NCBI GenBank assembly: GCA_951394405.1
Contig: OX596339.1
Location: 2,232,001 to 2,296,000 of the forward strand
Direction of reading: 5' to 3'
Origin: Coprinellus micaceus
Taxonomy: Eukaryota > Basidiomycota > Agaricomycetes > Agaricales > Psathyrellaceae
DNA length: 64,000 bases
In this document: piece after piece, positions 21,401 to 32,792 of the stretch
Numbering within the stretch: the stretch's first letter is position 1
Layout: each line of letters opens with the position of its first letter
The notes under the pieces: model-generated
What the model was told of the DNA's origin: nothing
Seen by the model: the letters and a program-made list of their open reading frames with translations, nothing else
The model's database searches: none
Program-made: the position numbers and the translations under genes

Positions 21401-22322
21401 ATGTCCCAAGCATCGACCTCGAAGCAGCCTGCCAGCGTGGACGACGGAGAGATCGATAGATTGCTCAGTAGGCAGGCGAATGCCCTTCAGCGGGAAGTCG
21501 AGGTTGAGCGAATCCTCAAAGCTTTCAAGCTCAAGTGCGTGCATCCAATTCATCCGGGGCTGACATTCTGAGGTTTACACTCTTCAATTACCACAGTCCC
21601 TACGATCTTATAGACGTAGACGAGAATGCGACCCCCGAGGAGATCAAGAAGAAGTACAAGCAGACTTCACTATGTGCGCGGCCGACCTTCCCTTCCTCCT
21701 AAGTTCTCTGCCCTAACCCACTTCAATTACTCAGTTATCCACCCCGACAAGTGCCCTCATGAACGAGCGCCGGAAGCGTTCGATCTCCTCAAGAAGGTGT
21801 GCTGCATTTACTGCTCCAAGGGGCCTTCATTTACTCAGTGACCGGACCCTTCATAGGCTGAAGTCGAGCTCAGCGATAAGGACAAGCGAGAGGAACTCGA
21901 CGCCATCATTAACCAGGCCCGGAAGCGCGTACTCGAAGCCCTCGAGCTCCCGACGACTACCCTATACAATGATCAGAAGCTCAAAGGCCTTAACCCAACA
22001 TTCAAGCAGCAACTCCGGGCGAAGAGTAAAGAGCTGCTAATCGAGGAGGAGTTGCGCAGAAGAAAGGCGATCAAGATGAACCTCGCGAACGAGGGGTTGG
22101 AGGCGAGGAAGAAGGAGGAAGAGGTCAGCGCCCGGAAACGAAAGGTCGAGGATGAGCAGGCTTGGGAAGGTGTGCAGCCATCCCGCCATGCGCCTCCACC
22201 GTGTACTAACCATTTTCGTTTCTGCTTCAGCGGGGCGAGACGAGCGGGTAGGCTCATGGCGCAACTTTGCGCAAAGCAAAGACAAGAAGAAGAAGAAGCA
22301 GAAGGTCGCCATTCTTGGCTGA
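21401..22322 (+). CDS. spf31: DNAJC8/Spf31-type J-domain splicing-associated protein
   Basis: Homologue of human DNAJC8 and S. pombe Spf31, a J protein linked to the spliceosome. The N-terminal helix (VEVERILKAFKLK) precedes a J domain with NPYDLIDVDENATPEEIKKKY and HPDKCPHERAPEAFDLLKKA; HPD is intact. A long charged helix follows (QARKRVLEALELP, RRRKAIKMNLANEGLEARKKEEE). The C-terminus VGSWRNFAQSKDKKKKKQK is the family's basic tail, read after an intron that opens at a GAAG/GTGTGC donor. Five exons; the end at 22322 depends on that splice. The start at 21401 is the first ATG giving the conserved N-terminus. It shares a 159-bp divergent promoter with COX11. Confidence 0.9.
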
Positions 22323-22819
22323 ACTGCGCGCAGACACGAGGCCCAGCATACCCCGTTTGCCCCTTTCCTTTCTCTAATTTTCCTTTTTGTTGTACTTATG
22401 ATTCTTGTATACCAATCCGCCCATGACCGTGTCGCGTGCCACGGAATCGTAACGCACATAGAACCTATTGCAGCGAAGCCGGCACCCCCACCCCTCATTG
22501 CACAATGTTAAGTGTATTCCTGTTGCATTTATCGCCGCTGACGAGCACTTTAGGTGGACGAAGCCTTGCTCGCCCCCTTGTTCAGCACCTCGCTGAGTGT
22601 AGCCCAGCTGCAATCTCGCGCCAGGGGATGCACATGGTGGTCGGATAATATATTCAAGTAAGTATCGCGTACATGAAAGGAGCTACAAGAAGGGCTATGG
22701 TACAAAGAAAATAGCAGCAAATGCACGCAAGGCGGGCCGTCCGATAGGAATTGGTATGTGAGTAGAACTAGCATAATTGTTGGGATCGATTGGTCGATTT
22801 CGAATGGACCGCGTGTCTC

Positions 22820-24881
22820 TCAATCCGAGATCTCGACTATTTCATCTGGAGACGAGGCCCTCATCGCTGGCCTCGGCCTTGCCCTCTGACTTGCTGGCAT
22901 CCTTTGGCTCGCAGTCGCTCGGGAGGCCCCAGCTATCACTCGCGGCCGTACGCGTCTCCGCTCGACGGGCATGTTCTCCTTGTCCACCTCCATCCCCTCA
23001 TCGTCGTCGCCCGAATCCTTCTCGTCTGATGAGGGTATCTCAATGAACTCCGTGTTCGCTGGAGGTGGTTGGGAAGACGGTGGTGCTCGCGGAGCTCTCC
23101 GCTGGCCTGACGACGAGGGCCCTGAAGTGACGGTGACAGAGCTTGAGGATGTGCGGGCGCGAGTTGTTGGTTGCTTCGTTGGAAAAGCGAGCTGCTCCAC
23201 GGATTCCAGTTGGCGGAGGTCATCGCTGCCCAGATCCATCGTCGAGTCATCGAACAAGTCGTCCGACACAGCATCGTTGACTGTGGGGAACGGGGTCTTG
23301 GATGACGTCGCCTTCCCTTTGGCCTGGCCGGGCTGTAACGAGGAGGCGAACTCGGATGTGAGGTGCAGCTTCCTGTCGCTGCGCGAGGGTGGCGAAGAGA
23401 ATATTCGGGGGAAGGCAGTCTCTCTGGATCCCACTTCTATGAGGGTGAGGTCCTCTGGTTCTTTATGCCCAGAGGATCCAGCACCGGAAGCGACCCTTGG
23501 CCTGCTCGGTCCCGCAGTTGCTGCGGTTCTGTTTGTGGGGATGGGGACTGGCGCAGGCTTGCTGTTAGTCGCCAGAGCTTGGTTCTCAATCTCATCTAGC
23601 ATGTTAAAGTCGAAGTCCTCTTCGAAATCGGACATCATTGGGGATGGAGGTGCGTTTCTAGTCACAAGGGTGGGAGCTGTACCACGGAGGGTAGGTGATA
23701 GAGCCATGGATAGTGCAGTAGAATCAACAGCTGTACTAGCGTTTGAAGCGAAGTATGCTGATGTAGTGGAAGAGACGCGGCTGCGGGAGATACTGGGGAG
23801 CAAGGTACTGGATGTGCTGGGGACGCGTCGCCGACGCGGTTCAAGGTCTTCGTCGTCGTATCGATTACTTTGGACGACGGGAGATGGCGGTGCAGATATT
23901 TCGCGCAGTGGAGACCGAAGAGCGGCAGCAGGAGCAGGAGGGTTATTGGGCGGTGGTCTGTTCTCATTGTTCTCGTCATTGTCTTCGTCCTCTTCGGGGG
24001 CAGCAGGCATAGGTTCCCGAGGTAGTCTGGCGGTGATAAGTTGGTTGGGGGATTGATAGATGATGGATAGTTGAAATACGTACCCCATGCGTTCGCGCAG
24101 TCTCTGGCGGAAAAGGAAGTCCTTGTGTTCGTTCAGGTCTGACTGACCGTTACAAATAACCACATTGCTAGGCTGGAGGAATGCCACGCCTGCAACGATC
24201 CTGACGTCCTTGAGCTGCATCTATGGGCAGCTAGTTAGAAAGGTCGTTCAAATGCACGTAGCAGACGCACCTTCAACCCGTAGGGTATCTTGGGCAGGCT
24301 TAATTCCGGTATCGGTCTGTATTCAAGGGCCTTAAATTGCGTCTTCCCGTCAGATAAGACGAAATCTAGCGTAGCCCTTGGGTATTTCGGTAGCGGGCCT
24401 TCCCCTTCAACTTCAATGTCGGCTTCTTCATCTCCCTCACCGTTCTCGTCGAATCCTCCCGCTTGTATGCGCTCGTCGCGTGCTTTCCTCACTTGGTCGA
24501 GCTGAAATGCACTGACACCGGTATCTCCTTTATCGATGACTTCTACCAACGTTGGTGTCCCGGGGAGAGTGAGCTTTGTCTTGATATCGCCTATATTTTG
24601 AGGGAGGCCCGTGGACAGATCCATAGAGTCGGAGAGATTGGATTGAAGGAGTTGCCTCTCGATAGACTTGAAGAGTTTCGTGGGATATGGTGGTACAGGA
24701 CCAATATCTTCCTGTTCAACGGCCCACTCGAAACATTGAGCAAGCCATTCCTATGTTCCAAGATTATGGGACAAAGATTAGATGGTTCTTTCAGGTACAT
24801 GGCCCGACCTACACGATCAACCGTTGGCTTGGGGTACTTTCTGTCTATCCACTGTTGAATTTCGCGAGGAATGCCGTCCAT
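22820..24881 (-). CDS. RMI1: RMI1-type subunit of the RecQ-Top3 complex
   Basis: OB-fold subunit of the Sgs1/BLM-Top3-Rmi1 dissolvasome that resolves double Holliday junctions. The N-terminal helical part (MDGIPREIQQWIDRKYPKPT, EWLAQCFEWAVEQED) is followed by the DUF1767-type OB region: LPGTPTLVEVIDKGDTGVSA, YPRATLDFVLSDGKTQFKAL, KDVRIVAGVAFLQPSNVVIC. This is strongly RMI1-like. After an intron near 24080 comes a Ser/Pro/Asp-rich tail of about 400 residues ending IVEISD, with an acidic stretch ending IEIPSSDEKDSGDDDEGMEV, typical of disordered or SUMO/BRCT partners. The tail is much longer than in yeast Rmi1. The exact first donor (near 24824) is ambiguous. It is divergent from TMS1 across a motif-rich 185-bp promoter. 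Confidence 0.88.
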
Positions 24882-25066
24882 CGCGGCGGTTGAGTGAAGA
24901 GGAGAGATGAAGTTGAACCAGCACGAGTTCGACGCGACGGCAACGCGTGAAGCGTCAGATTAGATAATTTGACGTCACATGTGCCCCACGTGTTGCACTG
25001 CCACATCAAGGGTCCCGAACTCTCCTGAGTTGCTGTGAGGTCATTCAGCTCTTCATCTACTTCAAC
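24882..25066. promoter_or_regulatory. Divergent RMI1/Serinc promoter with MCB, CRE and E-box
   Basis: A 185-bp spacer. It has an MCB-type ACGCGT at 24943-24948 with a related GACGCGA just upstream (24931-24937), about 60 bp from the RMI1 ATG; a perfect CRE TGACGTCA at 24970-24977; and an E-box CACGTG at 24987-24992. MBF binds ACGCGT in yeasts at G1/S genes, bZIP factors bind the CRE and bHLH factors the E-box. The motifs are seen; their function here is inferred. Confidence 0.55.
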
Positions 25067-26806
25067 ATGGGCATACTATTGTCCCTCCCCATTGCGGGCG
25101 GACTGACGACCGTGGCGACATCATGTCTTGCAGGGGTTGCATTCTGCTTTACTTCAACAGCTGGTGAGCTCAGGAGTAGCCCAAGAGTCGTCAAAGAGGA
25201 GAAGCGCTGACTCTGTCCGCAGCCTCGATGTTCTTCAAGAGCTGCAATTGCAATTCTTCAATTGCGACTCGTGTTGGATTCGCTGTAAGGCTCTCTAGTG
25301 TGCTCGTGTGAAACATACTAACCTACCTTCCCAGATCATATTCATGTTAAACTCGATACTAGCATGGGTCATGAAGACGGATGCGGTCGCGAAGCTGATC
25401 AAGAAATGGAGTATGGACTATATCAAGATGGACTGTGTAGAGGGAAAGTGTTATGGTGTTCTGGCGGTATGTCCCTTTTGTTCGCAAGACGTCCTTCTAC
25501 TGACTCGCACAGGTCCATCGTATTTGCTTCGCCCTGTCTCTATTCCACCTCCTTCTGAGCGCACTCCTCATCGGTGTTAGGACGACCAAGGAAAAGCGGG
25601 CCGCCATTCAGAACGGATGGTGGGGTCCCAAAGTCCTCGTCTGGTTCATCCTCATCGCCGTCTCCTTCTTCATCCCGAACGGCTTCTTCATCTTCTGGGG
25701 CAACTACGTCTCCCTCATCGGCGCCACCATATTCATCCTCCTCGGTCTCGTCCTCCTCGTTGACTTTGCGCATTCCTGGTCTGAAACGTGCCTTGAGAAC
25801 TGGGAAAATTCGTCATCCAACATCTGGCAATGGATCCTCATCGGGTCCACAGCAGCCATGTACGCCTTCACCATCACGCTTACGGGTCTCTTGTATGGCT
25901 TCTTCTCGGGCTCAGGGTGCTCGCTCAACCGGTTCTTCATCTCGTTTAACCTTGCCCTATGCATCATCATCACGATTCTCTGCGTACACCCGGTGATCCA
26001 AGAGTACAATCCTCGCTCGGGTCTTGCGCAGTCGGCGATGGTTGCTGCGTATTGCACGTACCTCATCGTGTCAGCGGTGACGAACCACACCCACGAAACT
26101 GCCAAGTGCAACCCGCTGCGGGATGGCAAGAGGACCCAGAAGGCGGTGTTGGTGCTGGGAGGCGTCTTCACGTTCTTGGCAATCGCGTACTCGACGACCA
26201 GGGCGGCGACGCAGAGCAGGGCGTTGGTGGGGAACAAGAAGTCAGGGAAGATTCAGTTGGGTGAGGACGACACGGAGGGACATTCGGAGCTGAATTATGT
26301 CACGACGCAGCCCAGGAGGACGGAGCACCCGAGGTATCAGGCCGTCCTGGCTGCTGTCGAGGCTGGTGCCATCCCTGCGTCAGCGTTGAATGACCTGAGC
26401 GACGACGAAGACGAGGATGATACCGTGGATGAGACGAGGGACGACGAGAAGACCGGGCTACGATACAACGTGAGATAGATCTCTTTGGACCCAATTCGAT
26501 GGCTAACTCTATTTCAGTACTCTTGGTTCCACCTTATCTTTGCCATCGCGTCCATGTACGTGGCGATGCTCTTGACGGACTGGAATGTCGTCTCGAAAAT
26601 TAGCCACCCAGGCGACGAAGACGACAGTGTCTATATTGGGCGCTCAGAGGTTGCCATGTGGATGAGGGTGGTGTCCAGCTGGGTGTGTATGCTGCTGTAT
26701 ATCTGGAGTCTGGTTGCTCCGGCTTTATTCCCTGATAGGTGAGTCTCTGGTCTACACATTGTCTATCTGCAAGCTGATTTGCGTTGTCAGGTTCAGCGAT
26801 TATTGA
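25067..26806 (+). CDS. TMS1: Serinc family multi-pass membrane protein (Tms1-like)
   Basis: Eukaryotic Serinc/TDE1 family protein, yeast Tms1, in endomembranes. Around seven exons. The N-terminus MGILLSLPIAGGLTTVATSC and the CNCNSSIATRVGFA segment are diagnostic, followed by about ten hydrophobic helices. These include FFIPNGFFIFWG, LGLVLLVDFAHSWSE (conserved acidic residue), WQWILIGSTAAMYAF and AMVAAYCTYLIVSAVTN. A long cytoplasmic acidic loop (DLSDDEDEDDTVDE) precedes the last helices, YSWFHLIFAIASMYVAMLL (with the conserved DWN) and VVSSWVCMLLYIWSLVAP. The short final exon encodes RFSDY and the stop. Family identity is clear. Serine-lipid transport was proposed for the family, but scramblase activity is better supported. 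Confidence 0.93.
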
Positions 26807-26972
26807 GCATCTTGGACCGTGTATCCTACCACTATTGCCGTTCCTTGTTTGTATCTCTCTCTTAGTGCGGACTTTACTCCTATAACTATTCAGCTTCGAT
26901 GATACTACGTCCTCCTCAACCTCGCAACGACATATGCCTGTTCTGTTGTTGGTGCCACGGTTGTATGCTTCT

Positions 26973-27860
26973 TCAATGAACCAAGTTTAGCCCCGTCACA
27001 CCAACTCGCACCTCAATCTCCGCCATAGTCTCCACTGCCTCCTTCGCTAGCGCTTTCGTTTCCTCAGTTGGTTGTTCATGGACAACCTCTCCAAATCTCT
27101 TCTTCCAGAACTCCCACCTCTCCTTTGAGAACCCAGCCGGACCTTGCCAGTTCCCACCTGACCCATATCCACCATCTACCACCTCCCCAACGACACACGC
27201 TTCATACAGCCTTACACCCGCCACACGGAGCCACATAAGCGCTCGTGGAACCGACCTGTCTAGAGCTTTTCCTTGTCGCTGATACTTCTTCGAACGAGGG
27301 TCCGGCTCCTTCTCCAGCGCGGTGTAGAGCACGATGAGGCCTAACCACAAAAACCCGAGGATGTCATCCCGAGTGAGCCGCGCGATCCAAGCTTCCAAGT
27401 TGATTCCATCGTCCGTGTCCAATGCCTCACGGAAGACGGGGCCGAGAAGTGGTAGGTCCGACCACAACTTTGCCGAGGTCCAGTCGCCGCCGAAATATAG
27501 CTGAACGGGGTTCGGGAGGTCGCGGAGCGATCTCACGAGCGTCACCAGCCTCTCTTGACCTGGGTGGTCTACGGGTACTTGCCCCGCGACGGTGGCGACG
27601 ACGCCCCAGAACTCCCAGAGAAAGCTCTCCGAGGTTTCGTTTTCGACGTGGGTGTCACTCTCGGGTGTAGAACATGACGAGCGGTTGGCGGGGGCGAGGA
27701 GATTGAGTTCTTCCGCGGATGAGAGAGGGGTGGACGGGTCGGAGGAGTTTACGACGGTTGTGAGGATGGAGTAGACTTTGAGCTCGATGAGGCGCCAGGG
27801 GAGCTCTGCGATGTCGGCCTCGGTGTAGGCAGGGCAGTCGAATGTGAGTGGCGTTTCCAT
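26973..27860 (-). CDS. DUF3632-like fungal protein of unknown function
   Basis: An uninterrupted frame of 295 residues, read from ATG at 27860. It resembles the fungal DUF3632 family: DWTSAKLWSDLPLLGPVFRE and the helix-rich C-terminus with ALMWLRVAGVRLYEACVVG fit my memory of that domain, but I could not compare alignments. There is no signal peptide or membrane segment, and the frame is intronless unlike most neighbours. The function is unknown. It converges on TMS1 with 166 bp between stops. Confidence 0.72.
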   Translation of the reverse strand: METPLTFDCPAYTEADIAELPWRLIELKVYSILTTVVNSSDPSTPLSSAEELNLLAPANRSSCSTPESDTHVENETSESFLWEFWGVVATVAGQVPVDHPGQERLVTLVRSLRDLPNPVQLYFGGDWTSAKLWSDLPLLGPVFREALDTDDGINLEAWIARLTRDDILGFLWLGLIVLYTALEKEPDPRSKKYQRQGKALDRSVPRALMWLRVAGVRLYEACVVGEVVDGGYGSGGNWQGPAGFSKERWEFWKKRFGEVVHEQPTEETKALAKEAVETMAEIEVRVGVTGLNLVH

Positions 27861-28845
27861 TTGTGGGGAACTAAGTGGGAGGTGTGCTCGAACTACACAA
27901 CACTCTACCTCTTATGAAGCGATGCAATTTCGAACCTCAAGGATTGCCTGCTGGGTTCGAAAGCGCCATGCGGTCCGGGGTTTCACCATACACGATATCG
28001 AAAATACACTTGCTTCTTACATCCACAAAGAAGATTTTCACCAAACTGAATCACAGAAAATCGAAGCCATATGCACTAGCGCAGTTCAAGAAGTCGTGTT
28101 GTTGCTCGGAGGCCCACTGAGAAGCAAACAAGCGCCCACCCGACGCCAAACACTTCCCAAACATCGACAAGTTTAGCGCCCATTTACTGATTCCCAACAG
28201 ATCCCGCCGCTGGTTGCACCTTCCCTCGTCCTTGGCAACAGTCACCACTTCGTATTACGTAGTTAATCGAACTCGATGGCGAAATGAAAGCTCACGGCAA
28301 TGAGATTTTGGTGCGTAATCGAGGCGTACAATCGTTCGAGGGAGGGATTAGTGATTATCGAGAGCACTGGATGAGCCCCTGACAACCATTCGCAAGTCGC
28401 AGTGACGATACCAAAACAGGTCTGATTTGGAGGTGCAATGGAGAGATTGGCGACCACAACGAAGCTGGTGACAGCGAGAAAGGTCCATAGAAGTTCGAAT
28501 GCCCCTTTCAGTCCTACGTTTCTCGCGAACTCCGGCAACATCTCTGAAGGAATCACCCGCGGAACTCATCCACCCATATCCATCACGCTCCTTTCCGCTT
28601 GACAGGTAACAGGCAACCGCCCACCTTATCGCCATGGCCGTACAGTCCGAGTTTACAGGGCGCTCACCGCGGTAAATGGCCCGTTTTCCCAAGCGCAATG
28701 GCAACTTTGCCGGGGGCTGAGTGACCTGGAGTCGTCAGCGAGATCCTGATTTAGAGGCTTCTTTGCGTTCTACCACTCGCTCGTCACTCCTTTCATTCTG
28801 TGGTTGCAGGTCAGCTCCCCCTTTTCCAGGGCGGTTTATGTTCAA
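27861..28845. other. Long spacer without a clear gene
   Basis: About 985 bp. A minus-strand frame at 28263-28556 has one hydrophobic stretch (LWTFLAVTSFVVVANL), but no splice or homology support. A 9-bp inverted repeat TTTCGAACC/GGTTCGAAA (27928-27936, 27954-27962) encloses a 17-nt loop. Confidence 0.5.
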
Positions 28846-30641
28846 ATGCCTTCTTGGGCCTTGACAAGTTCGGAGATCCGGAGGGTTGAGCTCTCGTACG
28901 TATCGCATCTTCCTCTTTGTCGCGCAGGAGACTGAATTTCAAACGCGGTAGCTTTCAAACGCAGTACATTATCGTTGTCGCACTCAGTGAGTCTCACTTA
29001 CCCGATGCTGGGCGGTTGCACTGTTTGTTTGCTGATAGTCTCGCACATACAGCCATCCTCCTATATGACTACTTTCTCAACCTCGCAAACGAGATCAACT
29101 GGATTTGGCGCGCTCCGAAGAAGTCGTCTGCATTCACACTCATTTTATATGTCTTGAATCGATATGTCTCCATCTTGGCCATTCCTGTGGTCATGCTCAA
29201 ATACTTCTGGCACGACTCCGACCCTGGCAGGCTCAGTGTGAGTGCACGCTCATGCTGTCGATCGTGTTTCTTCCCCAAACTGACTGCCTTGCGTTAGGTG
29301 TACGTGGATTTGTGACCACTTTATATAACAGTGGACTGAAGTTCTCATCGCTATAGCTGTCTTCACCTGACGAAATTCCACTACTACATCATTTTCTGCT
29401 CGCAAGCATTGGTCGCAGGTGCGTCTCAATTCCCCCTTCTCTTCCAGCCAATGGCCCTGATCGCGAGCCCTGAAGCCGTCCTCATTCAACGCGCCTATGC
29501 CCTCTACGGGAAGTCCAAATTTGTCCTGGCAGGGACCTGTGCTATAACTCTCGCCGCTGCGATTCTTGGGATCGTACGTCCTATCGTACGGTTGATCCAG
29601 GACGGGTACTCACTTCGCACAACAGGTGGGGATCGTCAGGTCCCCGTCAAACGTTTACCAAACAAGCGACCTACTCAAGACCGGCTCATGCATCTTACCA
29701 ACGTCCCTCCTTGTGTAAGTATAATCCACAGTCTCACCTTCTATACGTACAGCTCACTAAATTTACCGTTGATCACATCACAGAGTCGGGAGTGAGTTAT
29801 CTCTTTTTCTCTCCAGGGTTGGTGCTAGAATCTAATTCTTGTACAACCCACAGACTACATGCCTTCGATTATCACGGCCATGATTCTGGAACTGGTGATA
29901 TTTGCCTTGACTTTGATCAAGTCGATTGAACACATGAAAAGCGGATCTCGTATCCTGGACGTCCTCCTTCGAGATGGTGCAGTCCACTTCTTTCCCTCAT
30001 CCGTAGACCATTTGCTCATGTCTTTGCTCAGGAATATTCTATTTTGGGTGAGAACCACGCACTAGACATCGCTCGAATTCTTGTCTCATGAACGACCGCA
30101 GCCTGGTGATGCTGGCGCACTTTGGAGTGATTCTCTCGTACTACGTGAGTGCCCTCTCGCTCGCTCAACCCGTGAGTATGTATTCAACCCACAACGCTCT
30201 TTCAACAGCTTCCTGAGGTAAGCGCCTTTTCGAAGCAAATTCAATCTTGTACAACATTTCAAACCACCGCCTTGCCTCCCTTAGGACATATCCAGAGGCA
30301 ATTTCGTAACTCTTGGAAACTGGTACGTATGCTCCTCTCTCTCGATATCATCGGAACTGCCACGAAGCCCATTGTTTCCACACATACCAACTTTATCTGA
30401 CTTGGTCCCTGTCATATCATCCAGCCTCAACTCAACACTGATCAGCCGCTTGATGCTACACTTGCGCGACCCATCCCTGTTGCAACCCCAGGTGTCGACC
30501 GAGAACATCTTCACGACGGCCGATACCCTTCGCCCAGGTCCAATCTCCATCGCCACGAACGACGTTAGCTTTTACGATGAGAGAGAAAAGTATGCGAGGT
30601 CGGCAGCGTCATCTCTTTCAGATTCAAGTTCTCGCGTATAG
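28846..30641 (+). CDS. DUF6533-like multi-pass membrane protein A
   Basis: Resembles a basidiomycete-expanded family of seven-helix membrane proteins (DUF6533). After short exons, the spliced N-terminus contains YIIVVALTILLYDYFLNLANEI (as YIIVVAL plus ILLYDYFLNLANEI) and WIWRAPKKSSAFTLILYVLNRY, the family hallmark. Further helices are FHYYIIFCSQALVAG, AVLIQRAYALYGKSKFVL and SIITAMILELVIFALTLIKS. A loop-end SGSRILDVLLRDG and the C-terminal SSLNSTLISRLMLHLRDPSL follow. About nine exons; several small ones, so the borders and the ATG at 28846 are tentative. The tail (TADTLRPGPISIATND) is soluble and probably cytoplasmic. It converges on a paralogue at 31006-32792. The function is unknown; receptor-like topology is only an inference. 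Confidence 0.75.
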
Positions 30642-31005
30642 AATTCACTGTCGTGTCGTCTCGATCGTTGCCTTCCTGTGTGATACCCCAGACATGTACA
30701 GTAACTTGCAACTCGTATCTTGTATAGTATCTTGTAGCATAGCGATTCCACGCATCTACGGCTGAGAGCTAGCCGTTGGGACACAGCGGGGGACGGGCGT
30801 TACCTAACCCTCGTCTACGACATCTGCTGTGTCGATCTCTCCCCAGTGATAGAGCATCGTAAGATGGGAGGAGCTGGGATCGTTGGGGCTGATGCGCCAG
30901 TGCAGGAACCGGGCGATCCAGCTTCGTCTCTGCATGGGCAGGAGCATAACTTGGAGTTGGATTCCATCGGGGGCACCAATTGTCGCTGTTGGCCCAAAGA
31001 TTTCT
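30642..31005. other. Convergent spacer between DUF6533-like genes
   Basis: A 364-bp spacer. A minus-strand frame (30804-31118) overlaps the 3' end of gene B. It could be an alternative spliced C-terminus (SFRSGQYHLNNNPDEEIFG), but no clear splice joins it. Confidence 0.45.
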
Positions 31006-32792
31006 TCATCCGGGTTGTTGTTGAGATGATATTGGCCCGAGCGGAAGCTCCTGGGAAGTTTGATTTCGTTCTCTGCACGCGACAGTGTGCTGGAGCTCTT
31101 CGTCGAGCGAAACCGCATCAGTCCAAATTGAGCCTGGTGACACGGATATGTCGGTGCTTCCTGGGACGTAGCGGCTTCGGCAACATAGGGCAGGGTCTCG
31201 CAGATTGAGTAAGAGCCTCGACATCATGACCGAAGAGACGCTAGAAGGTGACAAGGACAAGTGCTTAGAAGGAGGGCTTTAGCGAGGCAAGAGAGGACAT
31301 ACGCATTCGTGAATGTGACAATAATGCCGCGATAATAGGGCTTTAGATGGTAAATGGAAGGTATCAGCTTAACGTCGCTTATTCAAAAGCCGAGCTCTGG
31401 GGACTCACCCCGAACGCCTAGCAATCAAGTTTAGCAGAGCTCAAGCCCTCATAAGGTTGTGGTGAACTCACTAGGAACGTGGCCATGGTCATCGAAGTGA
31501 AGATCGCCATGAGTCTAAAGGTACCAAGTTGGGTGAGACTTTTCTTCGAGTGTCCATACAGTGACTGACCCGAAATAAATAGCACCTAGAGCGTCGCTCG
31601 TCAGCAAAAGGGACCCTCACCGAGCGAAAACACAAACCATCTCGAAGGAGGACACGCATTATGGTTGATCCTCCGTACCGTATCTCGGTAATGGACTTGT
31701 AAAGGGTGAGGACGAAGATAAGCAGGTCCAGCCCCAGCAAGCCGGCCCAGGCAACAGCATGTTCTGAAAGAATGGCGTTATCGACGACGGGGGTTGGGTC
31801 AAACAATCGGCACATACTACGAGCACTGCGGAAAGGGAGTGGTTAGAATTGTATTGGTTGAAGCCGTTAACTACGTACGTTTCGGCTTCCATAGGAAAGC
31901 TGCACCCATACAAATGGAGGAGGGCGCTTTCCTCAGCTGGCCATGCCCGCACGTGCGATGAAACGCTGAACTAGGAGCCAGCGTCACTCGAGTGTCACTC
32001 TCAAAAGCTGGGGCTTACTATGCCATTGGCGAGCACTGCGGCCGCCGAAAGTACAAGCAACCATAGGACGCATTTGTTACCGTTGTACAGAGCATATGTT
32101 CTCACTACGAGAAAGACTGCAGTGAGGGAAGTTAATAACACGATACCGGGCCGGGAGTACATCTTCGGATCCAAGGTGCCTGAGGGCACGGCTTACCTCC
32201 AACGACCAGCTGTATGATAACGCTCAGATACATGTGGAACGAGGAGAGGCGAGTGCACCTGCGAATCCGCCTTATGTTAGTCGAATTCTCGAACGACCTG
32301 CACGAGACTCACGCCTATTTGCGAGTGACAATCAGGCAAGCGTATCGTAAATGTGTGCGTATATCACATATAGTCTGACGCACCTGCAGTTTGTGAGGGT
32401 GGTCAGGTGGAAGCCACAGGGCTTGCAAAAGGAAACCAACGGCTCCCAACAGGGACAAGTAGCGGTTGAGGTAGAAGAGGACGTTGATGGCGGTAAACTG
32501 GGGTTTTGCACACCACACGTACTCGACTTCACGGACCAGGGTCTGCCCGTACTCTAGGTAAAGGATCGCTGTGTGGGCCGAGGCCTGTCAACGCCGTCCT
32601 GGCTTCCAATCCGCAGGGGTTTGAAGATCTCGCCAGACTCACTTGTTGATATGAGGATGATGTACTTGTGCGCAAGCCCTCTAGAAAATGGGAAGGTGAT
32701 TAACGACATATGCCGTTGGTGAAACACCCAGTCGTCAATGCTTACCCCACGAGTTCGTCGGTCGTGAAGGGTGAGGCGGCGGCATCATCCAT
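31006..32792 (-). CDS. DUF6533-like multi-pass membrane protein B
   Basis: Paralogue of the preceding gene in opposite orientation. The N-terminus is MDDAAASPFTTDELVGLAHK, then YIILIST, and after an intron ASAHTAILYLEYGQTLVREV with EYVWCAKPQFTAINVLFYLNRYLSLLG: the family signature (start at 32792, donor GTAAGC). Later pieces are VVRTYALYNGNKCVLWLLVL, GLLGLDLLIFVLTLYKSITE, GGSTIMRVLLRDG and the C-terminal SVMMSRLLLNLRDPAL. About nine exons; the middle ones (31830-32000) are assigned weakly. The SRL(M/L)L(H/N)LRDP motif before the tail is shared with gene A. The stop at 31006 is the simplest reading. Confidence 0.75.

Noticed and set aside
22971..24056. 361-residue plus-strand frame
   Set aside because: It is the complement of the disordered RMI1 tail; no splice or motif support.
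27928..27962. Inverted GGTTCGAA repeats resembling tRNA B boxes
   Set aside because: Neither strand folds into an acceptor and anticodon arm; TTCGAA is itself palindromic, so the inverted repeat is less remarkable.
28263..28556. 98-residue minus-strand frame with one membrane-like segment
   Set aside because: No splice, homology or promoter support; kept only as a note in the spacer entry.
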